NCBI GenBank assembly: GCA_025667525.1
Contig: CM046874.1
Location: forward strand, 662,054,963 to 662,118,962
Length of the DNA stretch: 64,000 nt
DNA from: Glebionis coronaria
Taxonomy: Eukaryota > Streptophyta > Magnoliopsida > Asterales > Asteraceae
Reading direction: 5' to 3'
The notes beneath the pieces were generated by a model that saw only the letters and a list, made by a program, of their open reading frames with translations, had not been told where the DNA came from and searched no databases. The translations under genes were made by a program, and so were the position numbers. Shown here one piece after another: positions 35,348-46,977 of this stretch (its first letter is position 1; each line of letters opens with the position of its first letter).

Positions 35348-36599
35348 ATTTCAAGATACTTAGTCACGTGGGTATCCACTAATGACAGAAATATGATTCC
35401 CCTTCTCCTTCTTCCATCATCACAGAAGAAAGGAACATGATAAGTATACATATCAAGATAAAAGAAAGATTTCTTTATCTTGACATCTCATGGATACTAC
35501 ATGCACGAACAACACAAACTTCAATGGTTCATCAACCAAAACTCAAAAGAGTTAATAAAGGCACATCATAGATCATGAGGGTAATTTAGATTGCGTTGAG
35601 GATTCAACAAGGCAGTGGCAATGTCTGTCACTACAATCATCAACCGAAAAAAACTTAAAAGATAATAAGTTCCATCATAATGCTACGACACAAGGTTTAA
35701 ATAAGTCCGATCACAAAAGAAAATAAGATACAAAGAAATCCATCTCGCGATTAGCTCCTTAAACAGCAGCTCCTCATCCTCCTTAATATTGTTGTCAGCT
35801 ACATCACACTCGTCTATTTTGTTTTTCACACCTCAAGGTCAAATCCATAACCTGATGGTAGCTCATTCTCAAAATCCAGATACTCACTCATACACAGCAG
35901 ATCAATCACCAGGCAAATCTCAGTACAACTTTCAACATTCCTAAACTTCCAAAATCTACTCAGAATCAATCCCACATGAGACTCCCACTCACTTATCCTT
36001 TCAAAGCTTACCTACTTCTCTTTAAACCGTTCAATTCAAGCATACAAATGCATCACAATCGACCCAAGGCTAGCAATCTCATCCATCTTCCAAGTCCTAA
36101 CAAACTCGAATTTCCACATACCAAATACAATCTTTAAAACCACCTTTCTTTCACATCAACCCTCTAATCACACCAATTTTAACCACATATCTATCATACA
36201 TCAACTAATCAAACTTCCTCATACCCGATATAAGTCGCAAGAAATCAGTTGTAAAATCGTTCAACATCTAGTCTACTGTTCCAGACCCTCGACAGTATAT
36301 AAGGTCATTATTTAAAATTATATACATATGCATTACATAAAGAAAATTACGATAGCAAGTACTCAACATACTTTCAACAACATCAATACATCATCAACAC
36401 ATCATCATAGTATTTACTTAATAAATACTGTAAAATCATTTCAATTTTAAGGGATACATCAACTATAAAACAATACAAAACAAATAATCTTACCGGAGCC
36501 TTGCGGAGAAGTTGTGTTGCTTTTGTAAAATATTTTCGACACCAAAGTTATAGTTTAGGACATTTTTCAAAAATCGACCTAATTCGCTATAACTAAAAA
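35348..36599 (-). mobile_element. R1 5' leader, noncoding
   Basis: About 1.25 kb between the primer site and the gag start. AT-rich, no supported frame. A small inverted or local repeat content (CATCAACA words near 36380) was the only structure noticed. Confidence 0.5.
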
Positions 36600-36612
36600 G
36601 CTCTGATTACCA
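36600..36612 (-). other. Primer binding site of R1 (tRNA-Met type, one-base insertion)
   Basis: Minus-strand TGGTAATCAGAGC differs from TGGTATCAGAGC by one extra A, four bases after the LTR end. Confidence 0.75.
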
Positions 36613-36616
36613 ATCT

Positions 36617-39282
36617 TTAACACCCCCAAATTACATTGCACAGCGGAAATACACATTTGGGTGCTAAATACAAACATTATTATACAAGACACTTTGAACA
36701 ATCTCAAAATGATACGTTTGGAATATAAATGGTTATAATTTTAACCAATGTCTAAAACTTTCGATCCCAAATAAAACAACTTTAGAAATATCAGAGTAAC
36801 ATTTAGGTCCCCCAAAGATTTTATTCAATCAACAAACAATTTACCAAAGTATATGACTGTACATTATTATTTTTATGACAAAACGGAAAGAAATCCGTTT
36901 TAGACCAACCACCACAAAAGCAATCCGCAATCCTTCTCCAGCAAGCTCCGCAATTCATCATCTTCAATACCTGAAATACATGCTTAAAATCATCAACACA
37001 ACGGTTGAGCGAGTCTATAGGTTTTACAGATCATCATTTGAATACAAGAGAAAAATTAATCAAGATCATTTAATAGAATTATGCGCATACAATCTATTAG
37101 TCAGGCATTCTGGTATATAGCAATAGCTATTGAATTGTATTAAGCTCATGATACCGACCCCTTAACTTAGTCACCCACGCCTAAAGCCGGCATGACTAGA
37201 TGAATTCCAGTGCCCCTACTAGGGTATCAGTTGCAAGTATACCACATTCTCTTTCTCGTAAAATTATCCTTCCCAGCGGGTTACTCAGCGTAAAGCCCTG
37301 GTCTCGGATAGGGTCATTAGCCCAATAGTACTATTATTAGAATAAGCGTCTATTCCCAACTCACAAAATCAAGTCAGAAGATAGTTAACGGCTCATGAAT
37401 TTAGGGACTTTTGCAGCTTAGGTACTTATACAATTCAAATCAACAAAGGCAACAAAGGAAACATTCGGGTCCAAACAATCAATCATGACTTGTGTTCATT
37501 TTACTTTCAAATAGCATGTATCCCCCTCGCGGGTTTTAAAATCATTCAAAACAACTACAAAAGCGAGGCTATAGACTCAGCTGGAGTAATAGCAGTAGTA
37601 CGACGATCTTCGACGATAGTTGATGCCCGATAAACACAAAAACCGCAACCTATCAAATAAGGCGCGTTCAACAATAATAAACTCGAATAAAATCCATACT
37701 TACTAACCCCAAACTCAAAGTAATAAAATCACAACAGACCCAAAATGAAAACAATACAAGTGACCTATTACTTCATTCTATATGTTTACTTTAGTAGTCA
37801 ATCCTTTCAATAAAATCTGCCGGTACATACCAAATGTACGAGCTCGTTTACCCCACTTAAACACATCAAATATTTATGATACTAATCATAGACCTCACTT
37901 ACTATATATAGAAAGACCTGTTAAAAGCCCATTAAAAGATTTTACTTTTAAATTTCCCTGCCCGACACATCTTTAAACTATAAAAATCGGACTGTTTTAC
38001 GTCACCGACTCATACAACCATTGTAACCATTCTAAACAATCCCGTTTACAAATCCGACACTTGGGTTTGAAAATAGACTCACAACCCTAAGTTTAGAACC
38101 AAACATCAGTCTTGAAAATTTTTACAACTCATTCTATAGTCCCGAGATTCGATCCAAATATCGACAACAACTTCGGATTGTGTCGATACTCGTCTCCCGG
38201 TACACGAATAATCAAAGCATCATAACTTCGCGATCGTTTGGAGCTAGAAGCTCTATCATATATCAAATCGAAGCTAAAGAATTCTCTATATCATCATTTT
38301 ATTATTTTGTTCATTTTCAGACAGTAAGGTTACCAAAATTGTCCTTGAACCTACTACCCTAAACTACCTTTTAAAAACCATACTAAATAAAATTTTCAAC
38401 CAATTTTAATCAATCTTATGCTACTAATATCACCCTAATATCATTTTAAACTACTTAATTAACTCATAACACCCTTGGATGATCATACAAAATTTTACCC
38501 ATTCATAAATCCATACATGCAAGCACTAAAAATTTCAAATATAATAATATTAACACCATATACAAACATAGAAATAGATCAAACAACCTTGTTCTTCATC
38601 AAAAACTGAAAAGTTGTTGCATGTGTACAAAAATCACATCAAAATGATCCTCATCAAATTATAAGAGTGGGATATGAATTAGTTTTCATTGATTCAAAGT
38701 AGAAATCAATGATCAATGGTGTTTTTGTTTGGTGTTTTGGACGGGAAGAACAAGAGGGAGAAAGGGTGGTTGAGTTTTTGTGAAAAATGAATTTTTTTTA
38801 TTTAAATTTGCTAGTGGAAAATCTATTTATAGTGGGGTGGAGGGGTAGATTTTGCCAATTTGTGATAGTTTTGGTCCAAAATGCAATTAAATAGTTGTAA
38901 GGGTGGAAAATATAAATTGTCAATTTTGAAAATATTTACGAGGCTCGGGTTTCGTAAAAATACTTTTCAAAAGTTAAAACGCACTCAAAATATGATAATA
39001 ATATGATCCCGATTTGACTTAATACGAACTTAAAATAAAAACGTCAAAAATATAAACATCGAGACAACAATAATAAAACATAAAATCTCGGGCATCCGTC
39101 GATATCGTGGTCACTAATAATCCTTGCTATTAGTAAAAAGATAAAAATAAAACCTCCAACGTCGGTTTTAAATAAAACCATCAATCGTCATATCATTCAA
39201 TATCATCAAAAATTTCAAAATAATTCGTAAAAATAATATTATATAATATTAAATAAATGACCTCGGGTTTTGGGTTGTCACA
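36617..39282 (-). repeat. R1 5' LTR
   Basis: Minus strand starts TGTGACAACCC at 39282 and ends GTGTTAAA at 36617. Pairs with 28659-31318. Main differences are scattered single bases plus a small CAACAAAGG duplication near 37445. Confidence 0.9.
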
Positions 39283-39399
39283 AAGGAATCGATTAATATC
39301 TTTCAAGCTTAGCAATACTGTACTTGCCGGTGGAAGACCCTTTGGAATTTCCTTAGGTTCATTCGGATTGACAAGTGTAGGAAGTATACTAAGGCTTTC
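39283..39399 (-). pseudogene. C1 copia gag, N-terminal fragment
   Basis: Minus strand reads ESLSILPTLVNPNEPKEIPK then GLPPASTVLLSLKDINRFL, and at 39283 meets R1. Its continuation TGFDNVIKEY lies at 28658 in the same frame, which proves R1 inserted into an intact frame at this point. A2 cuts the other side at 39400, so the gag start is outside the window. Confidence 0.8.
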
Positions 39400-42300
39400 T
39401 GATGAGACTACTTTTATACATAGTCTCATCGTCCAAAATGGGCTTAAAATGCATTAAATATCATGAAATATGCCAAATATATGCTTGTGTTTTTTACATG
39501 TGTATTTTTGTTACGGATATTGAGAAAATGGCAAAAGATCACAAGAAACGAGCAAAAATGAACACGGGAAACGAAGCCGCACAATGAACCAAGCCCTAAT
39601 GTAGATTTTCCAAGAATAACCCTTGAAGCATTGAAGATTGTACAAGAAGGGTCCTCCAATATTGAATAATTAACACTTTAAACCCTTGTTAATTCATAAT
39701 TACAAGATTGATCCTTAAAGTTTGTCAAATTACAAAAGGACCCTCCACTTTGAAGAATTGGAAATAATGGTCCCTCAATTTTGAAGACTTGTCATTATTA
39801 TTCCTCCAAGAAGTCAACAATACAAGTCAACACCTTGAAGAATGAAGATAATGCCAAAATAACCCTTCAAGAATCATGAATTGGCAAGAAATACCCTTGA
39901 AATACTTTTGCAAAACTTTTTGGGGAAAACTATGAAAAACTAAACTTTATTAACAAAGGTCTTCGGATTTGCGTAGTTTAAACACAAAGTGATAGAAGAA
40001 AAGAAGATTAGGGGTGGTTTCTACCATGACAACATTCTTACCTAGACTAGTAACAAGCTGCCATGTGTCCCACTCACATTTTCAACCAATCACACCACAC
40101 CAATTCGCCATGTCACTTCCCACTCATAACATATTTTAACTAATCTTTATTAGTTAATTATTTGGGCAGTTAACACAAATTTAAATCATAAACTGGATCA
40201 AACCTATAACTATTCCCTCAAGAACAAAATTGGGGGTTTGTTAAATACTTGGAATTAAAACCCAAAACCCTCTAGATTTGTGATTAACCTATCCCTATTC
40301 ACAACCCAACTCTTACTTTGCATGCCACTTCATCACAAGTTTACATGTTCTATCCCATGCATACATTTTGTGAGGAAGATGCCAAAACATGCCAGCCATC
40401 CAACGTCCCACAAACCTACTTTAATCCTAAGCTCACTATGGACCATTGATCAAATTCAACCCCTTTTTACACCTTTACAAGCAGCCAACAATCCTTCACA
40501 TGTTCAAGATATTTCAAAACCTCAAGGGCATTTCTGGAAGTTCAAGGCTTAAGGTTTCACTTATTTTTCAGCTTTCTTAGCATTCTTGTAGCCTATATAA
40601 GGCATAAGACTCATTACATTACAACTGCTCTTGGTTTTTCCTTTAATTACAAATTTGTAAATCCTTCTTTCAGTTTATGAAAAAGTGTTTGATATTGTTG
40701 AAGAAATCCAAGTGCCAACCTTAATCTTCTCTTGTTATTGTTATATGTTGATGATTGTTAAGTTCTAAAACTTGTTTTTAAACATTGTGCAAGAAATTGC
40801 ATAATTTTCCAAAACTTGATATTTTGCTAAATTCTTGGTTCAAGCCCTTAGAATTTTTAGATTACAAGTGATAATCAAGGAGTGGGAACAAGTTTGCATT
40901 AATCAAGCTTTTATTTTTTCATTTTTCTGTTTTATATAAATTGTGCATTTAACCTTGTTGAATCTTATCAGGTGTTATAGGAAGGTTGTGTCTTGTTTAT
41001 CTAGACACATCAGCTCAAAATTCGTGAGTGTGGATGTACATTCATGATGTTTGAGTCTCTTTTCCCAAAATTAGTTGAAAAAGTGATATTTTGTGATTTG
41101 GTGTTCTGCTGTTATAAGAGGTGTTCTGGTGGCTTGAATTTGCTTGATACTGCATGATATTGTTGTTATTATGCTAGATTAGGCTTGGGTAAAACTGAAT
41201 CACACATTTGCTTTGTTAAATTTGGATTTAGAAAGTGAAAGGGGTGTTTGGGATTACTGCATGTTACAATTGTTTGCTTTGTATGCTAGTTTGAGTAGTA
41301 GTTTATTGTTTGTTTGAGTTGATATATGTTATACAAGTGCTTGTGTTCTAATAATTGCCAACTTTGTTCTTTAAAACATCAAATCAAAGATTGTGCTATA
41401 TCTCACTTGATTTTGCAATTTTTGACCTAAGATTTTTGGAAACACATAGATTGTATGCATGCTTAGGGCTAACAAGTGTTTAAATCAAGTTTGTATAACC
41501 TGTTAAAGAGAATTGAGTGTTTGAAATTGGATATGTGGTCAAGTATATCAGCAACCTCATTTGTGTTCTTCATTTTGTTCATCAGTAACTTGAATTAGCT
41601 TGAATCTTGTTCTAAACTTTGAATCATTTCATGAAACCAGTTAATTTATGTTCATTTGAATTTATTATAGCTGTTGTGTGCATTTGGTTCAATTTGGTTG
41701 GCTTATTCTTGCTAAATCTGCTTATTGTTCATGTCTGTGTGATATCTGGGAAAAGTTTGAATTAACTGTATCATTTGGCTTGTTTTTTTTGTTATTTTGT
41801 GATTGATATTGACTTCTTATAAGCCACTGGTTATAAGGGTGCCTTTTTGTGCCTTGAATCCAACAAAAATCCCATAAGACAAAACGTCAAACAAGTCAAG
41901 CAGTGGAAACTTTTCCCACTGCTGGACACCCAAAACTAGCCACTGCTAGTATTCTTAATCAACTTATTCATAAGACATTTTAGCTTATCCAGACTTGCAA
42001 CAACTTAGTTATTGTAATCAATCTTCCTTAATTGACCCATTGAACTAATCTGGAGCATATTAGGGTTTGACTTTTAGGTTTGACTAGAAAACCAAACAAG
42101 TTGACTTTTACATTAAGTGCTTATTGCTTTTCCAGCTTATTCATTGTGCTTATTTGAAATCTTTTTTATTATTAAGCTTAGTTTTGTCATTTAAAATCTT
42201 TTGCAAGTTGAATCAGCACTAGAGGTGGCCTAGAACTCAAAAACAACTATTTTGTCATTTTCTGTAGAGAGCTTTTGCTTATTTCAGGCTTATTTCTTGG

Positions 42301-43335
42301 GATTTTTCAAAATTTCTTTTTACAAACATCTTAAATTGGTCAAAAGAAGGTTGTAAGTCAAATTTCAGCTTATGGCATCAGCTTATAGCTTAATGGGCCA
42401 AAAAGCCCATTAAGAATAAGCTGCTTTGAAATAAGTTGTGATAAGCTTAGTTTCAGCTTTTGGGCCTTTGAAATTTTGTGTTTAAAATTAAATTTTGAGT
42501 CAGATAGGAGATTTTGGGCTTATTTGGACAACATTTTTCTTATTGGGCCATAAAAAGCCCATTAAGGGTTCTGTTTGGACTTTTGGCCTATTTGGAGGCC
42601 CAATAGGGGTATTTTGGTAATTTCAAGTTCATTTTCTGCTTAATTAGGTTAAAATAAACTAGTTTTCAACTTTTTAGAATTTTTTATAAATTTCGGATTT
42701 TAATATTATTTTATTATTATTTTATTATTTAAAATTAAATTTAAGATTTTTGCAACTTTTTCATTTTTCCTAGTTTAAATACATTAAGTTAGGAATTTTT
42801 ATGTTTTTAGATTTTGTCATTTAAATAATTTTTAGAATTATTTTAAGATTTCATAGTTTTTAATCATTTTTAAATAGTTTTAATTAATTTTAAATTTTTC
42901 AACAATAGGTTTTAATTTAGTTAAGTCATTTTAGAGGTTTAAAAAGTGAAAAATCTCATTTTGGGCTTTTTGTTAAAAGGTTTGAGTGAATTTTGTTTTT
43001 TTGTAAACTCTAATTACATTTTTAGGATTTATTGCAATTTTCTAGGAATTTTTAGGTTAATTTTTAAATTCCGTCATATTTTACGGTTTTACGTGCACGA
43101 CTCTTCAACTTAGTTTAATTCATAATCGTAACCGTCATCCTTTTCTATTTTCTTTTCTCATAATTATAATCAGAAACTCTTAATCATCTCTTTACACAAC
43201 ACACTTGCCTCCTTGGGAAACAAACTTTTTCACCTAAGGGTCATTAGTGCTTGGTTTTCCTAAACCGACACATAATACTTGCCGCTTTTACGCTTTTACG
43301 CTTTTTTCCTAAAAGGTCGTATCATACCACAATCA
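39400..43335 (+). repeat. A2 5' LTR (about 3.9 kb)
   Basis: Starts TGATGAGACT, ends CCACAATCA. It shares layout and many blocks with the A1 LTR but is well diverged. TATATAAGG at 40594 is the likely TATA box. Near 43288 CGCTTTTA is repeated three times. No 3' partner is in the window. Confidence 0.85.
40594..40602 (+). promoter_or_regulatory. Probable TATA box of A2 LTR
   Basis: TATATAAGG in the context GCCTATATAAGG, at the same relative place as in the A1 LTR. Confidence 0.5.
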
Positions 43336-43338
43336 TTT

Positions 43339-43357
43339 TGGCACCGCTACCGGGGAG
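43339..43357 (+). other. Primer binding site of A2
   Basis: TGGCACCGCTACCGGGGAG three bases after the LTR end. It resembles the TGGCGCCGTTGCCGGGGA class used by Athila-type elements (tRNA-Asp type), with a few changes. Confidence 0.8.
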
Positions 43358-44083
43358 GCGTGTTGTGTTTTGATTTGAACAATTGTTGTTTTTATATTAG
43401 CCATTATATCTATTTGTACTAGTAGCACTCTACTAATACGTATTATTGATTTTTTGTTTTTGTGTGAATATTATTACTATATTGTATACATAGAAAAATA
43501 AATTCACAAGTACTCCAAAAGTGTGAAAACACAACCTTGATTTGGGATTTGATCACTCGATCATTGTATTCGAATCTCAAACAAAGAAAAAAGGCAAAAA
43601 AGATAATTACTTTCGTGAAACTTAATTTTGAAAAACACAAACTATAAGGTGGGTATAACGCGGGTATTATAAAACATACCCTAAGGAAAAAGGCTCTTAA
43701 GTGCTTCGCGCCGCCTCGTTTCCCCGCTTGCTTGTGCGTGTTTAGATTAAAAGGGCCAATAGAGGGTTTGCCGACCAAAGTATTATCTATGTATCATATA
43801 TATTTTCTTGGTTTCAATTGATTAAACCCTCTTGAACGTTTTGGTGTTCCACCAACATTCTAAAGTCAACGAAGGCATTCACTTCTCGTGACCTTTTTCA
43901 TTCCTTGAGGCTCCTTTAATCAAGAGATTTGATTTGAGGAGAGATTTGTAGATTTTTGTCTACATAATACATTCATAAAATCCAAAAAAAAGTAAAAACA
44001 ATCAAAAACCACAAAAAAATTGAAAAAGTTAAAAACACCAAAAAGAATCTTCTTTGCTAATCCCCAAGTTGTACGTGACGTTT
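43358..44083 (+). mobile_element. A2 leader, noncoding
   Basis: About 0.7 kb between the primer site and gag. AT-rich, ends with an A-rich stretch (43980-44045) before the gag ATG at 44084. The minus-strand frame across 43443-43778 has no recognisable domain. Confidence 0.6.
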
Positions 44084-45784
44084 ATGCTTACTCGTAATCA
44101 AGCAAGACGTGCACGTGAAAGAAAAAACCAAAAGGAGACCACACCTAACCTTTCAAGTGAAGAATCTCCTATTGACGAACCTATCGTAGAAGAAGAATCA
44201 ACCATGGCTAATCGAACAATGATGGAGTTACTTCAAGCACCTATGGAGGGTTATAGAGAGGCTATTGTGATTCCCGCCATCCTTGCGGAGAATTTTGAAG
44301 TTAAGACGGGTTTGTTGTCGATGATCCAAAACAACAAATATCGTGGTGATGAAAAGGACAACCCGCACAACCATATCCGCCAATTCAATCGTCTTACCGC
44401 CACTTGCAAGTTTAAGGACTTTGCTAATGACATGATTAAGATGATGCTTTTTCGGTATTCCTTAGCGGGGCCCGCTAAAATTTGGTTAGATAAAGAGCCA
44501 CCCAATTCTATATTGACGTGGAAGGATCTCGTTTCAAAGTTTGTGAACCAATTTTTCCAGCCCTCTAAGACTACGGATTTAGAAAACAAGATTTCAAAAG
44601 TTTCATAAGAATTTAATGAGAGTTTTTTTACGGATTGGAATCGGTTTAAGGAAATGTTGCACGAATGTCCTCATCACGGTTTTTACGACTTGCATCAAAT
44701 TGACACGTTTTACAATGGATTGAACGATCATGAGAGAGATTATCTTAATGCCGCCGCGGGTGGTAACTTTTTGTGTAAACCCGTCGAGGAAGCATTGTTG
44801 ATTATTGAGAATATTTCTAAGGTCTATAGTCCTCATAGCACATCGAGTGTTCGTAAGGCTTCGTCTTCGGCTTAACCTTCATTGTCCAATATCATCGATG
44901 CTTGCCGAATTGAGGCAAATTTGGAGAACAAAATCTTTGATAAGCTTAAAGGTCTTTTGATTGAATTCAAAGTTGGTGAACAAAGTTCTCCCGCTACGGA
45001 TAAAGTGTTTGAGGTTTCATGTATGTATTGTGGTGGAGGTCATGATTTCTCCGAGTGGATTACCAACCGTGGTAACACTTCGAGTGCCTACGCGGCCACG
45101 TGAACTTACAACCAAAATGGTCATGTTACCCGCTCTAATCAAATGACTCCACCGGGTTTTGCCCCCAATCAAATTGCTAACAACAACTATCGAAACAATC
45201 AAGTTGGTTACAAATACAATTTCAAAGGTAACAACTATGGGAATCAAAGGGCTAATAACAATCAAGTTTCAAACAAAAATCAAAACAATGATTTTCAAAA
45301 CAACAACAAGAGTTTGAAAAACTTGAAAGATCTTCCAAATGAATTTGTTGAATACGCAAATGGAAATGATGCTAGGTTTGATAATATTCAAAGAGAGATC
45401 ATTAGCCGAAGATATGAGTTTAAGAATGACTTGAAAAAGGAGTTGAAAAACCAGTTAGCAAATGAGCTTAAAATCCATACCAACAAAATGGAGGGGAATG
45501 TTACTAGGTTACAACAAAACCAACAAAAAATGGAACAAGGTCAACATGAAATAAAACAAGAGATGCTTAAGGCCGATAAGAGGAAATCTATGTTTGAGGA
45601 TAAAATTTCATCCGTGTTTGAGGCTATAATGTGTAAACCGTCTTCGAGTAGTCTTCCTAGCAACACCATTTCAAACCCTAAGGGAGAGATGAAAGTGATT
45701 ACCACACGAAGTGGTAAGACACTTAAGGAACCGACTCCTCAACCAAATACTCCAACGGTAGAGGAAATTGAGGAAGAATTCTAG
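44084..45784 (+). pseudogene. A2 gag
   Basis: Starts at ATG 44084 (MLTRNQARRARERKNQKETT); the frame opens ten codons earlier on a TTG, which I reject. The first part to 44608 contains NPHNHIRQFNRLTATCKF and RYSLAGPAKIWLDKEPPNS, the gypsy gag core. After a frameshift near 44606 it continues DWNRFKEMLHECPHHGF, IDTFYNGLNDHERDYLNAAA. The zinc-knuckle relic CMYCGGGHDFSEW (near 45020) has lost its last Cys. The last frame (45143-45784) is Asn/Gln-rich, with a coiled coil and KVITTRSGKTL, the usual gag end in Athila elements, and stops at a TAG at 45782. At least three breaks make it dead. Confidence 0.82.
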
Positions 45785-46551
45785 GTGGTGGTCGAAAAGG
45801 ACCAATTCCCAATCGCACGAAGTACCGCTCATGCCACACCTACGGTTGACCCATTACCATCATTGGAACCCAAGATTTCAAAGGCTATGCATATGCCTCA
45901 ACCCACACCACCTTTGCCCTACCCATCGAGACTTAGAAAGGAGAAACGTCAAGAGCGTGACAATTACCAATTTGAGCTTTTTATGAAAATGTTTCGTGAT
46001 GTGCATTTCAATGTAAGTTTTGCTGACGCTTTGGTCATGATGCCTTGATTTGCCGCTAAATTTAAGAGTATGTTAAACAACAAGGAGAAATTGCAACAAT
46101 TGTCTAGTTGTTCATCGGTTTATCTTAACCGCATACCTAAAAAAGTCGGTGATCCTGGTAAATTCTTGATTCCATGTGCTATCCAAGATATGGAAGAATG
46201 CTATGCCTTGGCCGATCTTGGTGCTAGTATTAATTTGATGCCACTTGCAATCTTAAAGTTACTCAATCTTCCTAATCTTACTCCCTCACTAATGTCTATC
46301 GATTGGCTTATCATTCCACTATTCCCGCATGTGGATTGGCCGAAGACGTTTTTGTGAAAGTGGGAAAGTTCTATTATCCGGTAGACTTTATCGTTGTCAG
46401 TATTCCCACGGATCCTCAAGTTCCTCTTATTTTAGGTCGTTCGTTTTTGGATACGTCTATGGCGTTGATTGATGTGCATGCTATAAAAATCACCTTACGT
46501 TTCAACAACGAGGAACTTGTTATAAACGCAACACAAAACTCTCTAGTTTCT
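45785..46551 (+). pseudogene. A2 gag-pol junction and protease
   Basis: Reading in frame past the TAG at 45782 gives KDQFPIARS, LRKEKRQERDNYQFELFMKM and FADALVMMP, then a TGA at 46046. Protease follows: DPGKFLIPCAIQDMEECYAL, ADLGASINLMPLA with the catalytic Asp, a frameshift near 46305, then DWPKTF-shifted sequence and the correct frame HSTIPACGLAEDVFVKVGKF to NATQNSLVS, where the A3a LTR starts. It matches A1 3617-4010 closely. Confidence 0.82.
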
Positions 46552-46791
46552 TGATAGGTGTGTAAACACCCATCCTTTTTACTACTTAATTACAATAATA
46601 ACCGAGCCAAAACGTGTATTTTATGTCATTTATGTCGGAATTATGCGTGGTTTGTGTTTTTGTTGTGATTTAGGACGAAAAGGTGAAAAGTGGGGAAAAC
46701 ACGGGCATTCACGGGCGTTTATTGAAGAAAAAGACGAAAGACGAAGTCAAGAAGTCAAGAGTGCAAAAATAACGAAAGTCCAAGACCAATT
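46552..46791 (+). repeat. A3a LTR, first part
   Basis: Starts TGATAGGTGTGTAAACACCC and matches the reverse complement of the inverted A3b LTR (2596 down). N2 interrupts it after CCAAGACCAATT. The flanking base string TTTCT (46547-46551) is the likely left target duplication. Confidence 0.85.
46787..46791 (+). other. Target-site duplication of N2, left copy
   Basis: CAATT before the N2 start; the same CAATT follows the N2 end at 49666-49670. The uninterrupted A3b LTR has a single copy (GACCAATTCAGAAG on its strand). Confidence 0.85.
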
Positions 46792-46977
46792 TGTTGGGTC
46801 GAAATTATGAGTTGATGCGTCAAAAATAACAAAATAAGAAGACAAGGGCTAAAAAGTACAAGTTGCAAAAGAACAAGCCGTTGGAGTCTTTTTATTGTTT
46901 TAGCTTTCTTTGTAAGCTATGTTTTCTAGTATATAAAGAAAACATAGACGTAGGTTTTATATATCATTCATTCACAA
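46792..46977 (+). repeat. N2 5' LTR, truncated after 186 bases
   Basis: Identical to 49258-49443 in all 186 bases by eye. It includes a TATA box (AGTATATAAAG near 46928) and breaks about 40 bases after it, where R would begin; the last 222 bases of the LTR are absent. Confidence 0.85.

Larger units (their letters stand above)
28659..39282 (-). mobile_element. R1: chromovirus-type Ty3/gypsy element
   Basis: Two 2.66 kb LTRs (28659-31318, 36617-39282), about 97% alike by eye, flank 5.3 kb of decayed gag-pol in gypsy order (gag, RT, RNase H, integrase). Minus-strand primer site TGGTAATCAGAGC follows the 5' LTR. Flanking AAGGT (28654) and AAGGA (39283) form a five-base target duplication with one change, and excision restores the C1 gag frame (NRFL-TGFD). 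Lineage (Tekay/Del-like) is a guess from LTR ends TGTGACAACCC and the tRNA-Met primer site. Confidence 0.9.
13316..39399 (-). mobile_element. C1: Ty1/copia element with extra 3' ORF, base layer of the nest
   Basis: On the minus strand, in order: gag (39399-39283, then 28658-26607), protease, integrase, RT, RNase H (to 23196), a spacer with a motif array, an extra ORF (21383-13992, split by N1), a purine tract and the start of the 3' LTR (about 13800 to 13316). Integrase before RT is the copia order. Removing R1 restores the gag reading frame exactly across 39283/28658. A1 cuts its 3' LTR and A2 cuts its gag, so its 5' LTR should lie beyond the window to the right. Confidence 0.85.
39400..46551 (+). 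mobile_element. A2: second Athila-like gypsy element, 5' half
   Basis: Complete 5' LTR (39400-43335), primer site, leader, gag (44084-45784) and protease (46052-46551), then cut by A3a. The protease stops at the sequence matching 4006 of A1, so the A2 pol should resume beyond the window. It is inserted in C1 gag after CTTTC (39395-39399), the expected target duplication partner outside. Confidence 0.88.

Noticed and set aside
43443..43778. A 111-codon minus-strand frame in the A2 leader
   Set aside because: Lies between the primer site and gag, antisense to the element, no domain and no support elsewhere.
45143..46048. TAG between the A2 gag frame and the following in-frame sequence as a programmed read-through
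   Set aside because: The base after TAG is GTG, not the CAR-YYA context known for leaky stops, a TGA follows at 46046, and gag already has several frameshifts. Simple decay explains it.
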